Origin: CAYXPR01 sp964467255
GTDB lineage: Bacteria; Pseudomonadota; Alphaproteobacteria; Rickettsiales; RGZB01
DNA length: 64,000 nt
Assembly: GCA_964467255.1 (NCBI GenBank)
Contig: CAYXPR010000003.1
Coordinates: 62,001 to 126,000, forward strand
Direction: 5' to 3'
Part shown: piece by piece, positions 50,768-59,517 of the stretch
Layout: each line of letters begins with the position of its first letter
Position numbering within the stretch: position 1 is the stretch's first letter
The notes under the pieces: model-generated
Told to the model about the DNA's origin: nothing
Seen by the model: the letters and a program-made list of their open reading frames with translations, nothing else
The model's database searches: none
Program-made: the position numbers and the translations under genes

Positions 50768-52198
50768 TTAGAAGTCGATGGCGTGAATCGGGATAGAACC
50801 TTCCATGGCAGGTGCCACGGTTTTAAAATTTGTGCCATACAGTGTTTCCGGTAGCCATGTGGCGAGCTTGGGATACGCCGCGATGAAGCAGAGCATCGCC
50901 AATTGCAGCGCGATGAAAGGAACCACGCCGCGGTAAATATCGCTGGTTTTAACATGGGCGGGCGCCACGCCGCGCAGGTAAAATAAGGCAAAGCCAAACG
51001 GCGGGGTGAGGAAGGAGGTTTGCAGATTCACCGCCATCATGATGGCAAGCCACACCGGGTCTGCCCCCAAAAGCAACAGCACAGGTGACACAATCGGCAC
51101 GACCACGAAAATAATCTCGATAAAGTCGAGGAAGAAGCCAAGCAGGAACATGGCCAGCATGACCACCACCATCGCCATGAACAATCCGCCCGGCAGGTTG
51201 GTGAGGGTGTGATGCACCACGTCGTCGCCCCCGATGCCGCGGAACACTACGGTGAAGAAGGCCGCGCCGATTAAAATGGCGAACACCATGCAGGTGCTTT
51301 TCGTGGTTTCGCGCACGACATAGGTGAGGTTGCGGTGGGTGAGCTTGCCCTGCAAAAAGGCCAATACCATCGCGCCGAACGCACCAATTGCGGCGGATTC
51401 AGTGGCCGTGGCCATCCCCGCCAGAATTGAGCCGAGCACGACGGTGATAAGCACCAGCGGGGGCACCAGCACCCAGAAAAGCTGCCGCAGAGTGAGGCGG
51501 CGAATTTTCCGCATCGGCGGCATGGAGTGAGGGCGATGGAGCGAATAAAGCCAGAGGAACAATGTGTAGAGAATCACGAGGCCGATGCCGGGTACAATTG
51601 CGCCGGTGAAAAGATCTGCTACGCTGACAGGGGTGGGAGACATATTTCCCAGCTTCATCTGCGCCGTTTGCCATGCGGAAGAAATCTGGTCGCCTAGCAG
51701 GATGAGCACAATCGAGGGCGGGATAATCTGCCCCAGCGTGCCCGAAGCACAAATGGCGCCGGTGGCAATGCGCGGACTGTATTTGCTTTTTAGCATGGCG
51801 GGCAGGGCGATAAGCCCCATGGTAACAACGGTGGCGCCCACAATGCCGGTCGATGCCGCCAAGATACCGCCCACCAGCACGACGGCAATGCCAAGCCCGC
51901 CGGGTTTGCCGCCAAACAAACGCGCCATCGCAGTTAAAAGACGTTCCGCAATGCGGGATTTTTCAAGCATGGTGCCCATGAAGATAAACAGCGGCACAGC
52001 CAGCAGCAGGTCATTCATCATTGTGCCGTGGATGCGGCTGGGCAGGGCGGTGAGGTAGGAGGCATCAAACACCCCCAGCGAACTGCCAATACCGGCGAAA
52101 ATCAGCGACACGCCCGCCAGCACGAACGCCACCGGAAAGCCCGTGAGCAAACCAAGGCATAGGCCGACAAACATCATGATGGTTAGAAACTCAACCAT
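50768..52198 (-). CDS. dctM: TRAP transporter large permease (DctM family)
   Basis: This is a 476-residue membrane protein with about 12 hydrophobic segments and DctM signatures: the FMGTMLEKSRIAERLL motif, GASTGIVGATVVTMGLIALPAML near residues 115-140 and a VVPIVSPVLLLLGADPVWLAIMMAVNLQTSFLTPPFG segment near the C-terminus. TRAP transporters use an ion gradient to import organic acids or similar solutes delivered by a periplasmic DctP protein, which is not in the window. The start overlaps the dctQ stop by 8 bases. Confidence 0.94.
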   Translation of the reverse strand: MVEFLTIMMFVGLCLGLLTGFPVAFVLAGVSLIFAGIGSSLGVFDASYLTALPSRIHGTMMNDLLLAVPLFIFMGTMLEKSRIAERLLTAMARLFGGKPGGLGIAVVLVGGILAASTGIVGATVVTMGLIALPAMLKSKYSPRIATGAICASGTLGQIIPPSIVLILLGDQISSAWQTAQMKLGNMSPTPVSVADLFTGAIVPGIGLVILYTLFLWLYSLHRPHSMPPMRKIRRLTLRQLFWVLVPPLVLITVVLGSILAGMATATESAAIGAFGAMVLAFLQGKLTHRNLTYVVRETTKSTCMVFAILIGAAFFTVVFRGIGGDDVVHHTLTNLPGGLFMAMVVVMLAMFLLGFFLDFIEIIFVVVPIVSPVLLLLGADPVWLAIMMAVNLQTSFLTPPFGFALFYLRGVAPAHVKTSDIYRGVVPFIALQLAMLCFIAAYPKLATWLPETLYGTNFKTVAPAMEGSIPIHAIDF

Positions 52199-52976
52199 GG
52201 CGCCAGATCCGTTTTAAGGTTTCAATTGCGCGTGCACACACTGCAATGCCCTGCAGCATCACCACGCCAGCAAACACCCAGATGAGCGACTTCACATAGA
52301 ACACGCCCGGCATACCGCCATACTCGGTAGAGCCTTCTTTTAACCACCACGAGCGCTGGATAAAGCCATCTGAGAAATAAATCAGCGCAAGACAGCACGG
52401 GAACAAGAATATTCCGCTTCCGAAAAGATTCACATAGGCCTTGGTTTTCTCACTGAAATGCTGGTAGAGAACGTCGACCCTTACATGGCCTTCGCGCAGC
52501 AGCGTGTACCCCGCCGCGCCCATGAACAAGGTGGCGTGGCAATAGAGCACCAGCTCGCTGTGCCACACATAGCTGACAGAAAACAGGTAACGCAAGGCAA
52601 CGACCAGCGTCATCAGCAGCACCATTACCAGCGAAAGCCACGAAAGAATATAGCCGATGAGCAAATTAAACTGGTCGATGGCGGCGGCCATCTGAATCAG
52701 CCCCGGCGCACGCTCTGAAACAGAAACGGGCCGTGGCGGCGCATGCAGCACGCGCCCCGGCACGTGGGTGATAAGGTCTGCCGTTACACCTGATTTGAGG
52801 ACGTTGGCCTTTTCTTTTGCGCTGAGTATTTCAGGCTTTGGGGCCGCTTTTTGTAGGGGTTTTCGGCGCGTGGGCGTTTTGCGTGTGGCAGGTTTTTTGC
52901 GCGGCGCGACCGCCTTTTTCTTGGCAGGAGCCTTCTTTTTGGAGGAAGGTGATTTTTTCCGCTTTGGCTTCGCCAT
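52191..52976 (-). CDS. dctQ: TRAP transporter small permease (DctQ family) with a long Lys/Pro/Ala-rich N-terminal extension
   Basis: The C-terminal ~165 residues form a standard four-helix DctQ (WLSLVMVLLMTLVVALRYLF; VWHSELVLYCHATLFMGAAGYTLLREGHVRVDVLY). Before it lie ~95 residues, the first ~45 of which are a highly basic AKKK/PTRRK-type low-complexity tail like histone H1 or TopA tails. Typical DctQ proteins are ~160-200 residues and begin near the first helix, so this extension is unusual. The ATG at 52976 may not be the true start: the frame has no obvious Shine-Dalgarno. If genuine, the tail would face the cytoplasm. Confidence 0.85.
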   Translation of the reverse strand: MAKPKRKKSPSSKKKAPAKKKAVAPRKKPATRKTPTRRKPLQKAAPKPEILSAKEKANVLKSGVTADLITHVPGRVLHAPPRPVSVSERAPGLIQMAAAIDQFNLLIGYILSWLSLVMVLLMTLVVALRYLFSVSYVWHSELVLYCHATLFMGAAGYTLLREGHVRVDVLYQHFSEKTKAYVNLFGSGIFLFPCCLALIYFSDGFIQRSWWLKEGSTEYGGMPGVFYVKSLIWVFAGVVMLQGIAVCARAIETLKRIWRHG

Positions 52977-53044
52977 GCCGTGCTACACACTCTAAGGAAT
53001 TAATATCGCCTTGAAAAACAAGTAACATATTACGGGCGCGATTC

Positions 53045-53071
53045 AAAAACATATTTTAAGCGAATGTTTTT
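53045..53071 (-). terminator. Terminator after the arsC-like gene
   Basis: Read leftwards, AAAAACAT (53071-53064 complement) pairs with ATGTTTTT (53052-53045 complement) around an 11-base loop, with a T-run at the end of the stem. It is the only strong dyad in 52977-53092. Confidence 0.45.
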
Positions 53072-53092
53072 TTAAGCCGCGCTGGAGCGGAA

Positions 53093-53440
53093 TTACAGAA
53101 TCGCTAGAATATTTTCAGTCGGGCGACCGATGGCGGCTTTTTTGCCGTTCACCACGATGGGGCGTTCTAATAGTTTCGGGTTCGAAACAATCAAGCCTAT
53201 GATTTGTTTTTCGGTGAGTTTAGGGTTATCGAGGCCGAGCGCCTTATATTCCGGCTCTTTGGTGCGTAACACATCGCGCGCGGAAAGTTTAAGCGCGGCC
53301 AAAATAGCAGCAAGCTCTGCTTCGGTGGGTGGATTTTTTAAATATTCTACGATTTCCGGCGCAATTTTTTTCTGCTGCAGAAGCGCCAGCGCCTCACGCA
53401 ACTTACTGCATTTCGGATTGTGATAAATTTTTATTTTCAA
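53093..53440 (-). CDS. ArsC-family reductase (YfgD/arsenate reductase-like)
   Basis: This is a 115-residue thioredoxin-fold protein with the active-site cysteine at C11 in YHNPKCSKLREAL, the KNPPTEAELAAIL segment and the conserved LLERPIVVNGKKAAIGRP. The residues after the cysteine (CSK rather than CGTSRN) are nearer to YfgD/YffB than to true plasmid ArsC, so arsenate reduction is not certain. No arsenite exporter or arsR gene is adjacent. It lies 17 bases after a small AT-rich membrane gene. Confidence 0.85.
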   Translation of the reverse strand: MKIKIYHNPKCSKLREALALLQQKKIAPEIVEYLKNPPTEAELAAILAALKLSARDVLRTKEPEYKALGLDNPKLTEKQIIGLIVSNPKLLERPIVVNGKKAAIGRPTENILAIL

Positions 53441-53457
53441 GAAATTAAACCGAATTG

Positions 53458-53916
53458 TTATATAGAATACTTATGTGCAATATTTATTGCGCAAAAAATA
53501 ACTAAGGCTAGTAACCCAGCGACCAAAAAGATTCCTGCAAGAGTTTTTCCGGTAGAGGATTTTTTTCTAAAAGAATCCTGTTTTTCTGTATCGTCCAAAT
53601 TGCTTTGGGGGTCTCCTAAATGACCAAGAATGTTTGTATAGACAGCAAGCAGATATTTTCTTCCATAGTAACTTGAGAAAACGACTGCACAGACAGAGAG
53701 AATAAAAAAAAGCCAAGAAAGTATCAGTAGGAAAAAGGCATATAAAGTGGTGTTAGAAGCAATTCTATCCAAAAAAGTAAGAGATACTAGAATGGCACCG
53801 GTTGATAATAAGATAATATTTTTTTCGTAAAAATTTTCCTTCGAAATATATTCCTCTTTAACAATGGACAAGAGGTGTTTTTCAATTAGTTCGGAGCGCT
53901 TTTCAGCATTGACCAT
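53458..53916 (-). CDS. Small membrane protein, AT-rich and probably acquired
   Basis: The 152 residues have three predicted membrane helices: about residues 35-55 (ILLSTGAILVSLTFL), 58-83 and 122-145. There is a charged N-terminal helix and a Lys/Ser loop. I do not recognise the family; the layout recalls small SLATT-like membrane effectors, but no diagnostic motif is seen. The base composition is much more AT-rich than in parC and arsC on either side, and AGA and ATA codons are frequent, which suggests insertion by transfer. It starts eight bases after the parC stop. Confidence 0.7.
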   Translation of the reverse strand: MVNAEKRSELIEKHLLSIVKEEYISKENFYEKNIILLSTGAILVSLTFLDRIASNTTLYAFFLLILSWLFFILSVCAVVFSSYYGRKYLLAVYTNILGHLGDPQSNLDDTEKQDSFRKKSSTGKTLAGIFLVAGLLALVIFCAINIAHKYSI

Positions 53917-53924
53917 AATTAAGC

Positions 53925-56156
53925 CTAAAACTTATTCTCGCGCGGGAAACCCTGTGGCGGCAGGAAGCCAACGGCGGCGCGTTTGATCACCCACTGGGTG
54001 ATGTTCATTTCGGTGCGCGTGCGATTGCCGAGGCCCCAACTTAAACCATCGGCCAGCGTGAATACTTTCGCATCGCTCAGGCCAGAATTTTTATATTTTT
54101 GGAAAATCACGCCTGCACCGCGCGCCATCTCCGGCACTTCTGTAAGCGGGAACACCAGCAATTTACGGTTCTCGCCGATGACGGCGACGTGGTCATTGCC
54201 TGGCATAATCGGCACGCACACACGCGCCACGCCTTCGCCCACATTCAGCACCTGCTTGCCGCTGCGCGTTTGCGCGACGACATCATCTTCCGTTGCGATG
54301 AAGCCTTTGCCCAGCGAGGATGCGAGCAATAACTTGCGACCTGAATGGTAAACCATCAGGTTACATATATCGTGTTCCTGCGGCATATCGACCATGATGC
54401 GCACCGGCTCGCCCTGGCTTTTGCCGCCGGGGAGCTTGTCGCAGCCAATGGTGTAAAACTTGCCATCCGTGCCGAACATGAGGAGCTTGTCCGTCGTTTG
54501 TGCTTTCAAGGCAAAACGCAGCTCGTCACCCTCTTTGAACTTCAGGTTATCGAGCAATTCTTCGCCGTGGCCTTTGAGCGCACGAATCCAGCCCTGCTTG
54601 GAGCAGATGACCGTGATGGGTTCTTTTTCCACAAAGGCCTCGATAGAGACAATGTCGGACTTCGGCGCATCACCAAATGCAGTTCGCCGCTTACCAAGGG
54701 TTGTTTTGGAACCGAAACGAGTTTTAATCTCTTTGATTTCTTCGGCAATTTTCTGCCAGCGCAGCGTTTCGTCTTTAAGGAGCGCCTTGAGTGCCGCTTT
54801 TTCAGAGGAAAGCTCCTTATGCTCGCCACGGATTTCAACTTCTTCGAGCCTGCGTAAGCTGCGCAGGCGCATGTTGAGGATGGATTCCACCTGCACGTCG
54901 GTGAGTTTCCATTTTTTCATCATGATGGGCTTGGGCTCATCTTCACTGCGAATGATGCGAATCACTTCATCGAGGTTTAAATACGCAATCAGCAGGCCTT
55001 CAAGCACCTCAAGCCGGTGATCGATTTTCTCGAGGCGGAATTTGCTGCGGCGCTGCAGCACCACATGGCGGTGATCCAAAAATTCCTGCAAAGCCTCCTT
55101 GAGGCTCATCACCTTCGGCATGCCGGAGGCGGAAAGCACGTTGAGGTTTAACGAAATACGCACATCCAAATCCGTCGTTTTGAAAATGGATTCCATCAGC
55201 ATTTCGGCATTTACCGTGCGGCTGCGCGGCTCAAAAATAATGCGGATATCTTCCGCCGACTCATCGCGGATATTGCCCAGCAGCGCGAGCTTCTTTTCTT
55301 TAAAGGCTTCGGCAACTTTTTCAATCAGGCGCGATTTTGGCACCTGGTATGGAATTTCTGTCACCACAATTTGGTACAGGCCGTGGGAGAGTTCTTCCTT
55401 TTCCCACTTGGCGCGCAGGCGGAACGAGCCGCGCCCCGTTTCATAGGCATTGACGATGTTTTCACGCGACTCCACCAGCACGCCGCCCGTGGGGAAATCA
55501 GGCCCCGGCACTAAGTCGACCAGTGTTTCGGTGCGCGCGTTCGGGCTTTTAATCAAATGCAGCAAGGCATCGCACAACTCGCCGACGTTATGCGGTGGCA
55601 CAGAGGTCGCCATGCCCACGGCAATACCTTCAGCACCGTTGGCGAGCAAATTCGGGAAGGCGGCAGGCAGTACGATGGGTTCGGATTCAGAGCCGTCATA
55701 GGTCGGCCTGAAATCCACCGTGTCATCATGCAGATTTTCAAGGAGCGACATGGCCGCTTCGGTGAGCTTGGCTTCGGTGTATCGCATGGCGGCGGCGTTA
55801 TCGCCATCCACCGAGCCAAAGTTCCCTTGGCCTTCCACAAGCGGGTAGCGCACCGAGAAACTTTGCGCGAGGCGCACCATCGTGTCATACACCGCCACGT
55901 CACCGTGCGGGTGGTATTTACCAATCACGTCACCTACCACGCGGGCGCATTTTTTATAGCCGGATTTGGGGTCGAGTTTCAGCTGCAACATGGCGTAGAG
56001 CAGGCGGCGATGCACGGGCTTTAAGCCATCCCTTACGTCGGGCAGGGAGCGCGACATAATGGTGGAAAGCGCATAGGCAAAATAACGGTCCTCCAGCGCG
56101 GCGGTAAAGTCCACGGAGACGACAGTTTCAGCAATGGGCGTTTTCTTTTTTGACAT
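53925..56156 (-). CDS. parC: DNA topoisomerase IV subunit A
   Basis: ParC is the DNA-cleaving subunit that decatenates daughter chromosomes. The 743-residue protein contains RSLPDVRDGLKPVHRRLLYAM, the active tyrosine Y126 in AAAMRYTEAKL, the GVLVESRENIVNAYETGRGSF tower region and a C-terminal beta-propeller region. It lacks the GyrA box (QRRGGKG), so it is ParC rather than GyrA. The quinolone-region residues read HPHGDVAVYD. parE is not in the window. Its promoter region is shared with the divergent 56283 gene and contains an exact CtrA box. Confidence 0.95.
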   Translation of the reverse strand: MSKKKTPIAETVVSVDFTAALEDRYFAYALSTIMSRSLPDVRDGLKPVHRRLLYAMLQLKLDPKSGYKKCARVVGDVIGKYHPHGDVAVYDTMVRLAQSFSVRYPLVEGQGNFGSVDGDNAAAMRYTEAKLTEAAMSLLENLHDDTVDFRPTYDGSESEPIVLPAAFPNLLANGAEGIAVGMATSVPPHNVGELCDALLHLIKSPNARTETLVDLVPGPDFPTGGVLVESRENIVNAYETGRGSFRLRAKWEKEELSHGLYQIVVTEIPYQVPKSRLIEKVAEAFKEKKLALLGNIRDESAEDIRIIFEPRSRTVNAEMLMESIFKTTDLDVRISLNLNVLSASGMPKVMSLKEALQEFLDHRHVVLQRRSKFRLEKIDHRLEVLEGLLIAYLNLDEVIRIIRSEDEPKPIMMKKWKLTDVQVESILNMRLRSLRRLEEVEIRGEHKELSSEKAALKALLKDETLRWQKIAEEIKEIKTRFGSKTTLGKRRTAFGDAPKSDIVSIEAFVEKEPITVICSKQGWIRALKGHGEELLDNLKFKEGDELRFALKAQTTDKLLMFGTDGKFYTIGCDKLPGGKSQGEPVRIMVDMPQEHDICNLMVYHSGRKLLLASSLGKGFIATEDDVVAQTRSGKQVLNVGEGVARVCVPIMPGNDHVAVIGENRKLLVFPLTEVPEMARGAGVIFQKYKNSGLSDAKVFTLADGLSWGLGNRTRTEMNITQWVIKRAAVGFLPPQGFPRENKF

Positions 56157-56225
56157 GTGTGTAAGGGTTTTACACTGGCAAAGGGGCGGATTTCAAGGAA
56201 AAATACACACATACCCCCCGCGGCA

Positions 56226-56257
56226 TTAAGCAAATATTAAGGTTTTTTGCTTAAAAT
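56226..56257 (+). promoter_or_regulatory. CtrA-type promoter of the 56283-57119 gene
   Basis: An exact TTAA-N7-TTAA (56226-56240, spacer GCAAATA) is followed by 11 bases and TAAAAT (56252-56257). The ATG follows 42 bases after the box, the same distance as at 8559 (44) and 20044 (41). The region is shared with the divergent parC. Confidence 0.7.
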
Positions 56258-56282
56258 GAGGGGGGAAGGGAGAGGGAAATCG

Positions 56283-57119
56283 ATGCCGGAATCGATATTC
56301 AAACAGGCCAAAGAAGTGTTCCGCCGCGCCCAAAAAGGCGAGTGGCAACCGATGACGCTGGAGGATGCGGGGACGTATTTGATGACGACGTCGCGGGAAT
56401 ATCACGACACGGGAGATCTGCTGAAAAATATCCTGTCACATGCGGATGGCCCCGGAATGGTGGCTGCTGCGCTGAACGATGCAGGCTATTCACCGGCCAA
56501 ACAATTATTAGATTATAGCGGGGTGGATGAAGCGCGCCTGCCCGCGCTGAAAGCAATGATGTATAGCGCCCTTATGGACAGTGGGTTGGTGGACCCCAAA
56601 ACACACATTTATAGTGCGGTGGAGGTTTCCCCCTCTACGGAAGATATTCATTCTCCCGACATGATGATTATAGCGGATGCGCGGCTGGTGGATTGGAAGA
56701 AAATCGCTGAAAAAATCGATTTTTATGAGCGCGGCATGAAAGACCGCGGTGTGTTTTCGCCCGTGAAATATGCCGGTGAGGATTACGTGATGCTGGCCGA
56801 GGACCGCCCCGCGCTAGCAAGTGCAGGAAAAAACCTGCTGAGTAATGTGAAGGCAACGGAAGTGTGGCTGACGCCGGAGCGAGAAGTGATTCCGCGCGAA
56901 GCACAAACCGCGCAGGGCTGGACACAGAAAATGCGTGACGCCGAGCGGCCCGAAGAGATGCGAGCATTGTTAAATGAATTAATGGCCACGCGCAGGGAAC
57001 GGAAAAACCCTTCCGTAAAACCGGAGGGAGCGGTGGCGGTGAAGATTTATCCCACAGAGCAGGTGGTAAAAGAGCTAAACGCACTCGGCGTGGAGATTGC
57101 TGAAATTAAACGAGGTTAG
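56283..57119 (+). CDS. Unknown 278-residue protein; candidate CtrA target
   Basis: I do not recognise the family. The protein is soluble, without signal peptide. Features include an N-terminal helix SIFKQAKEVFRRAQKGEW, an acidic middle part (VEVSPSTEDIHSPDMMII, ~residues 120-140) and a mixed C-terminus ending IAEIKRG. The ATG at 56283 has a GGGAGAGGG ribosome site; the longer frame from 56247 overlaps the promoter. It overlaps recO by 4 bases at the 3' end. The regulatory layout, size and lack of known domains match the unknown genes at 8.5-15 kb. Confidence 0.7.
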   Translation: MPESIFKQAKEVFRRAQKGEWQPMTLEDAGTYLMTTSREYHDTGDLLKNILSHADGPGMVAAALNDAGYSPAKQLLDYSGVDEARLPALKAMMYSALMDSGLVDPKTHIYSAVEVSPSTEDIHSPDMMIIADARLVDWKKIAEKIDFYERGMKDRGVFSPVKYAGEDYVMLAEDRPALASAGKNLLSNVKATEVWLTPEREVIPREAQTAQGWTQKMRDAERPEEMRALLNELMATRRERKNPSVKPEGAVAVKIYPTEQVVKELNALGVEIAEIKRG

Positions 57120-57856
57120 GCGGGCAGTGGTGCCAGCACGCCGGAGACGAGTGCGAGCAAGCGTTCGCGGGCTTGCGGCAGCCCGTGGCGGGAATGTTCG
57201 AGCAAATGTTTTTCCAAAAAATAACCGGTGAGGCGCAGTCCGCCAAAAATATCGGCGGCAGGTGAAGCCACTTCATCGCCGCATAAAAATGCGGGCAGGG
57301 GCAATAGCTTGTCGTGATAAATTTTCCCTGCGCTTTCGCATACGGCGCGGCCTGATTTGGGCGATACATACACCAGATTTTCACGTGCGCCCGTGGCAGC
57401 GCAGGCGGTGAGGTCGAGCCCGAAGCCGAGTTCTTTTAACAGTTCCATCTCAAGCAGCACGTAGGTTTTGAGCCAGTCTTCCGGCTGGCCGCGTGTGAGC
57501 ACGGAGAGAAAATTCAGTAGCGAAACATAGAGCGACGGATGCGGGTCGCGTTCCGGCATGGCGGCCACGATGAGTGAGAGCGCGGCATTCATGGCATTGA
57601 GTTTGGCGCCGTCTTGAATGATGAGGGCAGAAAAAGCCTTGGCGGGCTCTACGCGCAAACTGCCGAGCTGCTCCTCGAGCCTTGCACTCCAATGTGCTTC
57701 TACCACATTGCCCGGCTGCACCCCCGCCCGCGCTTTTTTGGAAAGCCGCACCATGCCGCTATACATACCTTGCTCGCGCGAAAACACGCGCACAAGTAAA
57801 GCGTGCTCGCCATATGCGCGGGTGGAGAGGATGAGTGCAGTATCGTGCCATTCCAT
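57116..57856 (-). CDS. recO: DNA repair protein RecO
   Basis: RecO helps load RecA on SSB-coated gaps. The 246 residues begin with the OB-fold (DTALILSTRAYGEHALLVRVFSREQG, then VQPGNVVEAHW) and continue with the helical domain with LLKELGFGLDLTACAATG, the zinc-site region being only partly preserved (CAATG, no later cysteine pair). YVSPKSGRAVCE follows. The length is normal for alphaproteobacteria, where era-recO is a usual neighbourhood, as here. Confidence 0.92.
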   Translation of the reverse strand: MEWHDTALILSTRAYGEHALLVRVFSREQGMYSGMVRLSKKARAGVQPGNVVEAHWSARLEEQLGSLRVEPAKAFSALIIQDGAKLNAMNAALSLIVAAMPERDPHPSLYVSLLNFLSVLTRGQPEDWLKTYVLLEMELLKELGFGLDLTACAATGARENLVYVSPKSGRAVCESAGKIYHDKLLPLPAFLCGDEVASPAADIFGGLRLTGYFLEKHLLEHSRHGLPQARERLLALVSGVLAPLPA

Positions 57857-57974
57857 GCGCAGATTTTAACACGAAGGCACGCGCATGGCTATGCGCTGTG
57901 TGCAAAAAACAAAAATCCTTTTTAAAAGCACCATCTCTGCGCATAATGGATTTTTCAATGGGATAAACACGCGC

Positions 57975-58880
57975 ATGATGTTTGCACTGGCGTATAATGC
58001 GGGCCCCAATTTGGGGGACGATATTCAAACCCTCGCGGCTCGACAATATTTGCCACAGGTGGATGTGTGGATTGACCGCGAGAAAATTGCAGAAGCGCAG
58101 GCGCAAGAAGGCACAAAGTGCATTATGAATGGGTGGTATATGCACAACCCACGCCAGTGGCCGCCCGCAAAAAATATCAGACCATTTTTTATTTCCTTCC
58201 ACGGGCGGCCTGCGGGCGCACAGAACGTTCGGGCGTGTGTGTATGATGCAGTTCTGGGCCGCATGCCGCAGGGGTCTGTGCTTGATGTGGCGCACCGCGA
58301 GTATTATGCCGCCCACGCGCCCATTGGGTGCCGCGATATTGCCACGCGTGATGCAATTCAGGCACTTGGTGTTTCCGCTGAATTCAGTGGTTGCCTGACG
58401 CTCACGCTACAGCGGCCGGATGTGCCGCGCGGGGAAAAAATTGTATTTTCTGACCCGTTTGGCACAGTACCGCTCACGACCCACCGGTATGATATATGGT
58501 GCAAATTACCCAAAGAGATGCATCAGAAAGCAAAAAAAGTGACGCACCTTACGCTGCAACACAATGTGCAGAAACGAATGCGTGCCGCAGAAAAACTATT
58601 GGAAGCCTATGCTTCCGGTACGCTGGTGGTGACCGCCAGACTGCATGCCGCGCTGCCCTGCCTTGCCTTCAGGACGCCGGTTATTTTTCTGGACATTGGT
58701 CACCGCACCGAACGATTTTCGGGGTATGAAACATTGCTAAAGCGGGTGCGGGTGGCTGATTTTATAACGGCCGCGAGAGCAGGGGATGTGTCGCACCTTA
58801 TTTCCGCTCCGGACGTAGCGCAGTTGACAGCATTGCAGCAAAAAATGCGGCAGCGCACGGAAGCGTTTATTGCGGATTAG
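57975..58880 (+). CDS. Polysaccharide pyruvyl transferase family protein
   Basis: The family adds pyruvate ketals to exopolysaccharides or cell-wall sugars. The ~301-residue protein shows NLGDDIQTLAARQYLP near the start, IGCRDIATRDAI, AEFSGCLTLTL and VVTARLHAALPCLAFRTPVIFLD, the typical PS_pyruv_trans blocks. The frame extends to 57885, but the domain begins with MMFALAYNAGPN, so I start at 57975. No other polysaccharide genes are near. It converges on the next gene with a 14-base overlap. Confidence 0.88.
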   Translation: MMFALAYNAGPNLGDDIQTLAARQYLPQVDVWIDREKIAEAQAQEGTKCIMNGWYMHNPRQWPPAKNIRPFFISFHGRPAGAQNVRACVYDAVLGRMPQGSVLDVAHREYYAAHAPIGCRDIATRDAIQALGVSAEFSGCLTLTLQRPDVPRGEKIVFSDPFGTVPLTTHRYDIWCKLPKEMHQKAKKVTHLTLQHNVQKRMRAAEKLLEAYASGTLVVTARLHAALPCLAFRTPVIFLDIGHRTERFSGYETLLKRVRVADFITAARAGDVSHLISAPDVAQLTALQQKMRQRTEAFIAD

Positions 58881-59517
58881 CGCGGTTATATTGCTGCTCA
58901 GGGGAGCGTGCCCGTGGGTCGAAATCAGGCGGCGCATTCTCGCGCTCTTTTTCCATCCGTTCGGTTTCTTTTTCCTGCAGGTCTACCCAGCCGTCGGGGT
59001 AGCGTTTGTCCCACGAACCCAGCGGTTTGTGAGGCTGATTAGGGCCCGAAACAAAGGGGTTTGTGTTTTTCGGGAACCATGTTTCATCGACGACGACACT
59101 GTCGCAGATGCTCAAATAAGGATCACTGGCGAACACACCGAACGTGCCGCCAATGATATTGCCGCCGCCATCGGGCGCGAAGATGCGCCCATAGCCACAC
59201 GAGGTGGAGTCGGTGCGGATGGTGAATTCGGTGATGTCTTCCGGCAGGCCGCGCCATAAGGTTTCAATGCGGAAGGTGAGGTCGACAAACTCAAACGGAA
59301 AGCCGCGCACTTCTTTGGTGGTTTCGCTGATGTGGGTGAGGGTGCCTTTAAACGCGATGCTCGCATTTTCCATCGGGAAGCGTGTGCCCGGGCAACCGCA
59401 ATCCTGCGACACGGTAGGGTCGCGCCGCTTGGCCCCCGCTGCCTGCGGCAACGTCACGCACAGCATCAGCATCGCAGTGCCGAGAAGGAATTTATTCATT
59501 GGGCGAGAGAGGTTCAT
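58867..59517 (-). CDS. Secreted TIMP/NTR-like domain protein, copy 2
   Basis: The 216-residue protein has a signal peptide (MNLSRPMNKFLLG..., cut after AAGA near residue 29), then DCGCPG and a beta-rich domain with FEFVDLTFRIETLWRG, TDSTSCGYG and a FGVFASDP segment. These correspond to the positions of the paired domain in its neighbour, and it has a long Pro/Glu-rich C-terminal tail. The two genes appear to be a tandem duplication of a TIMP/NTR-like fold. The ATG at 59517 has GGAG about six bases ahead; a second ATG at 59499 also fits. The stop of the upstream paralogue lies inside this gene's signal-peptide codons. Confidence 0.7.
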   Translation of the reverse strand: MNLSRPMNKFLLGTAMLMLCVTLPQAAGAKRRDPTVSQDCGCPGTRFPMENASIAFKGTLTHISETTKEVRGFPFEFVDLTFRIETLWRGLPEDITEFTIRTDSTSCGYGRIFAPDGGGNIIGGTFGVFASDPYLSICDSVVVDETWFPKNTNPFVSGPNQPHKPLGSWDKRYPDGWVDLQEKETERMEKERENAPPDFDPRARSPEQQYNRANPQ

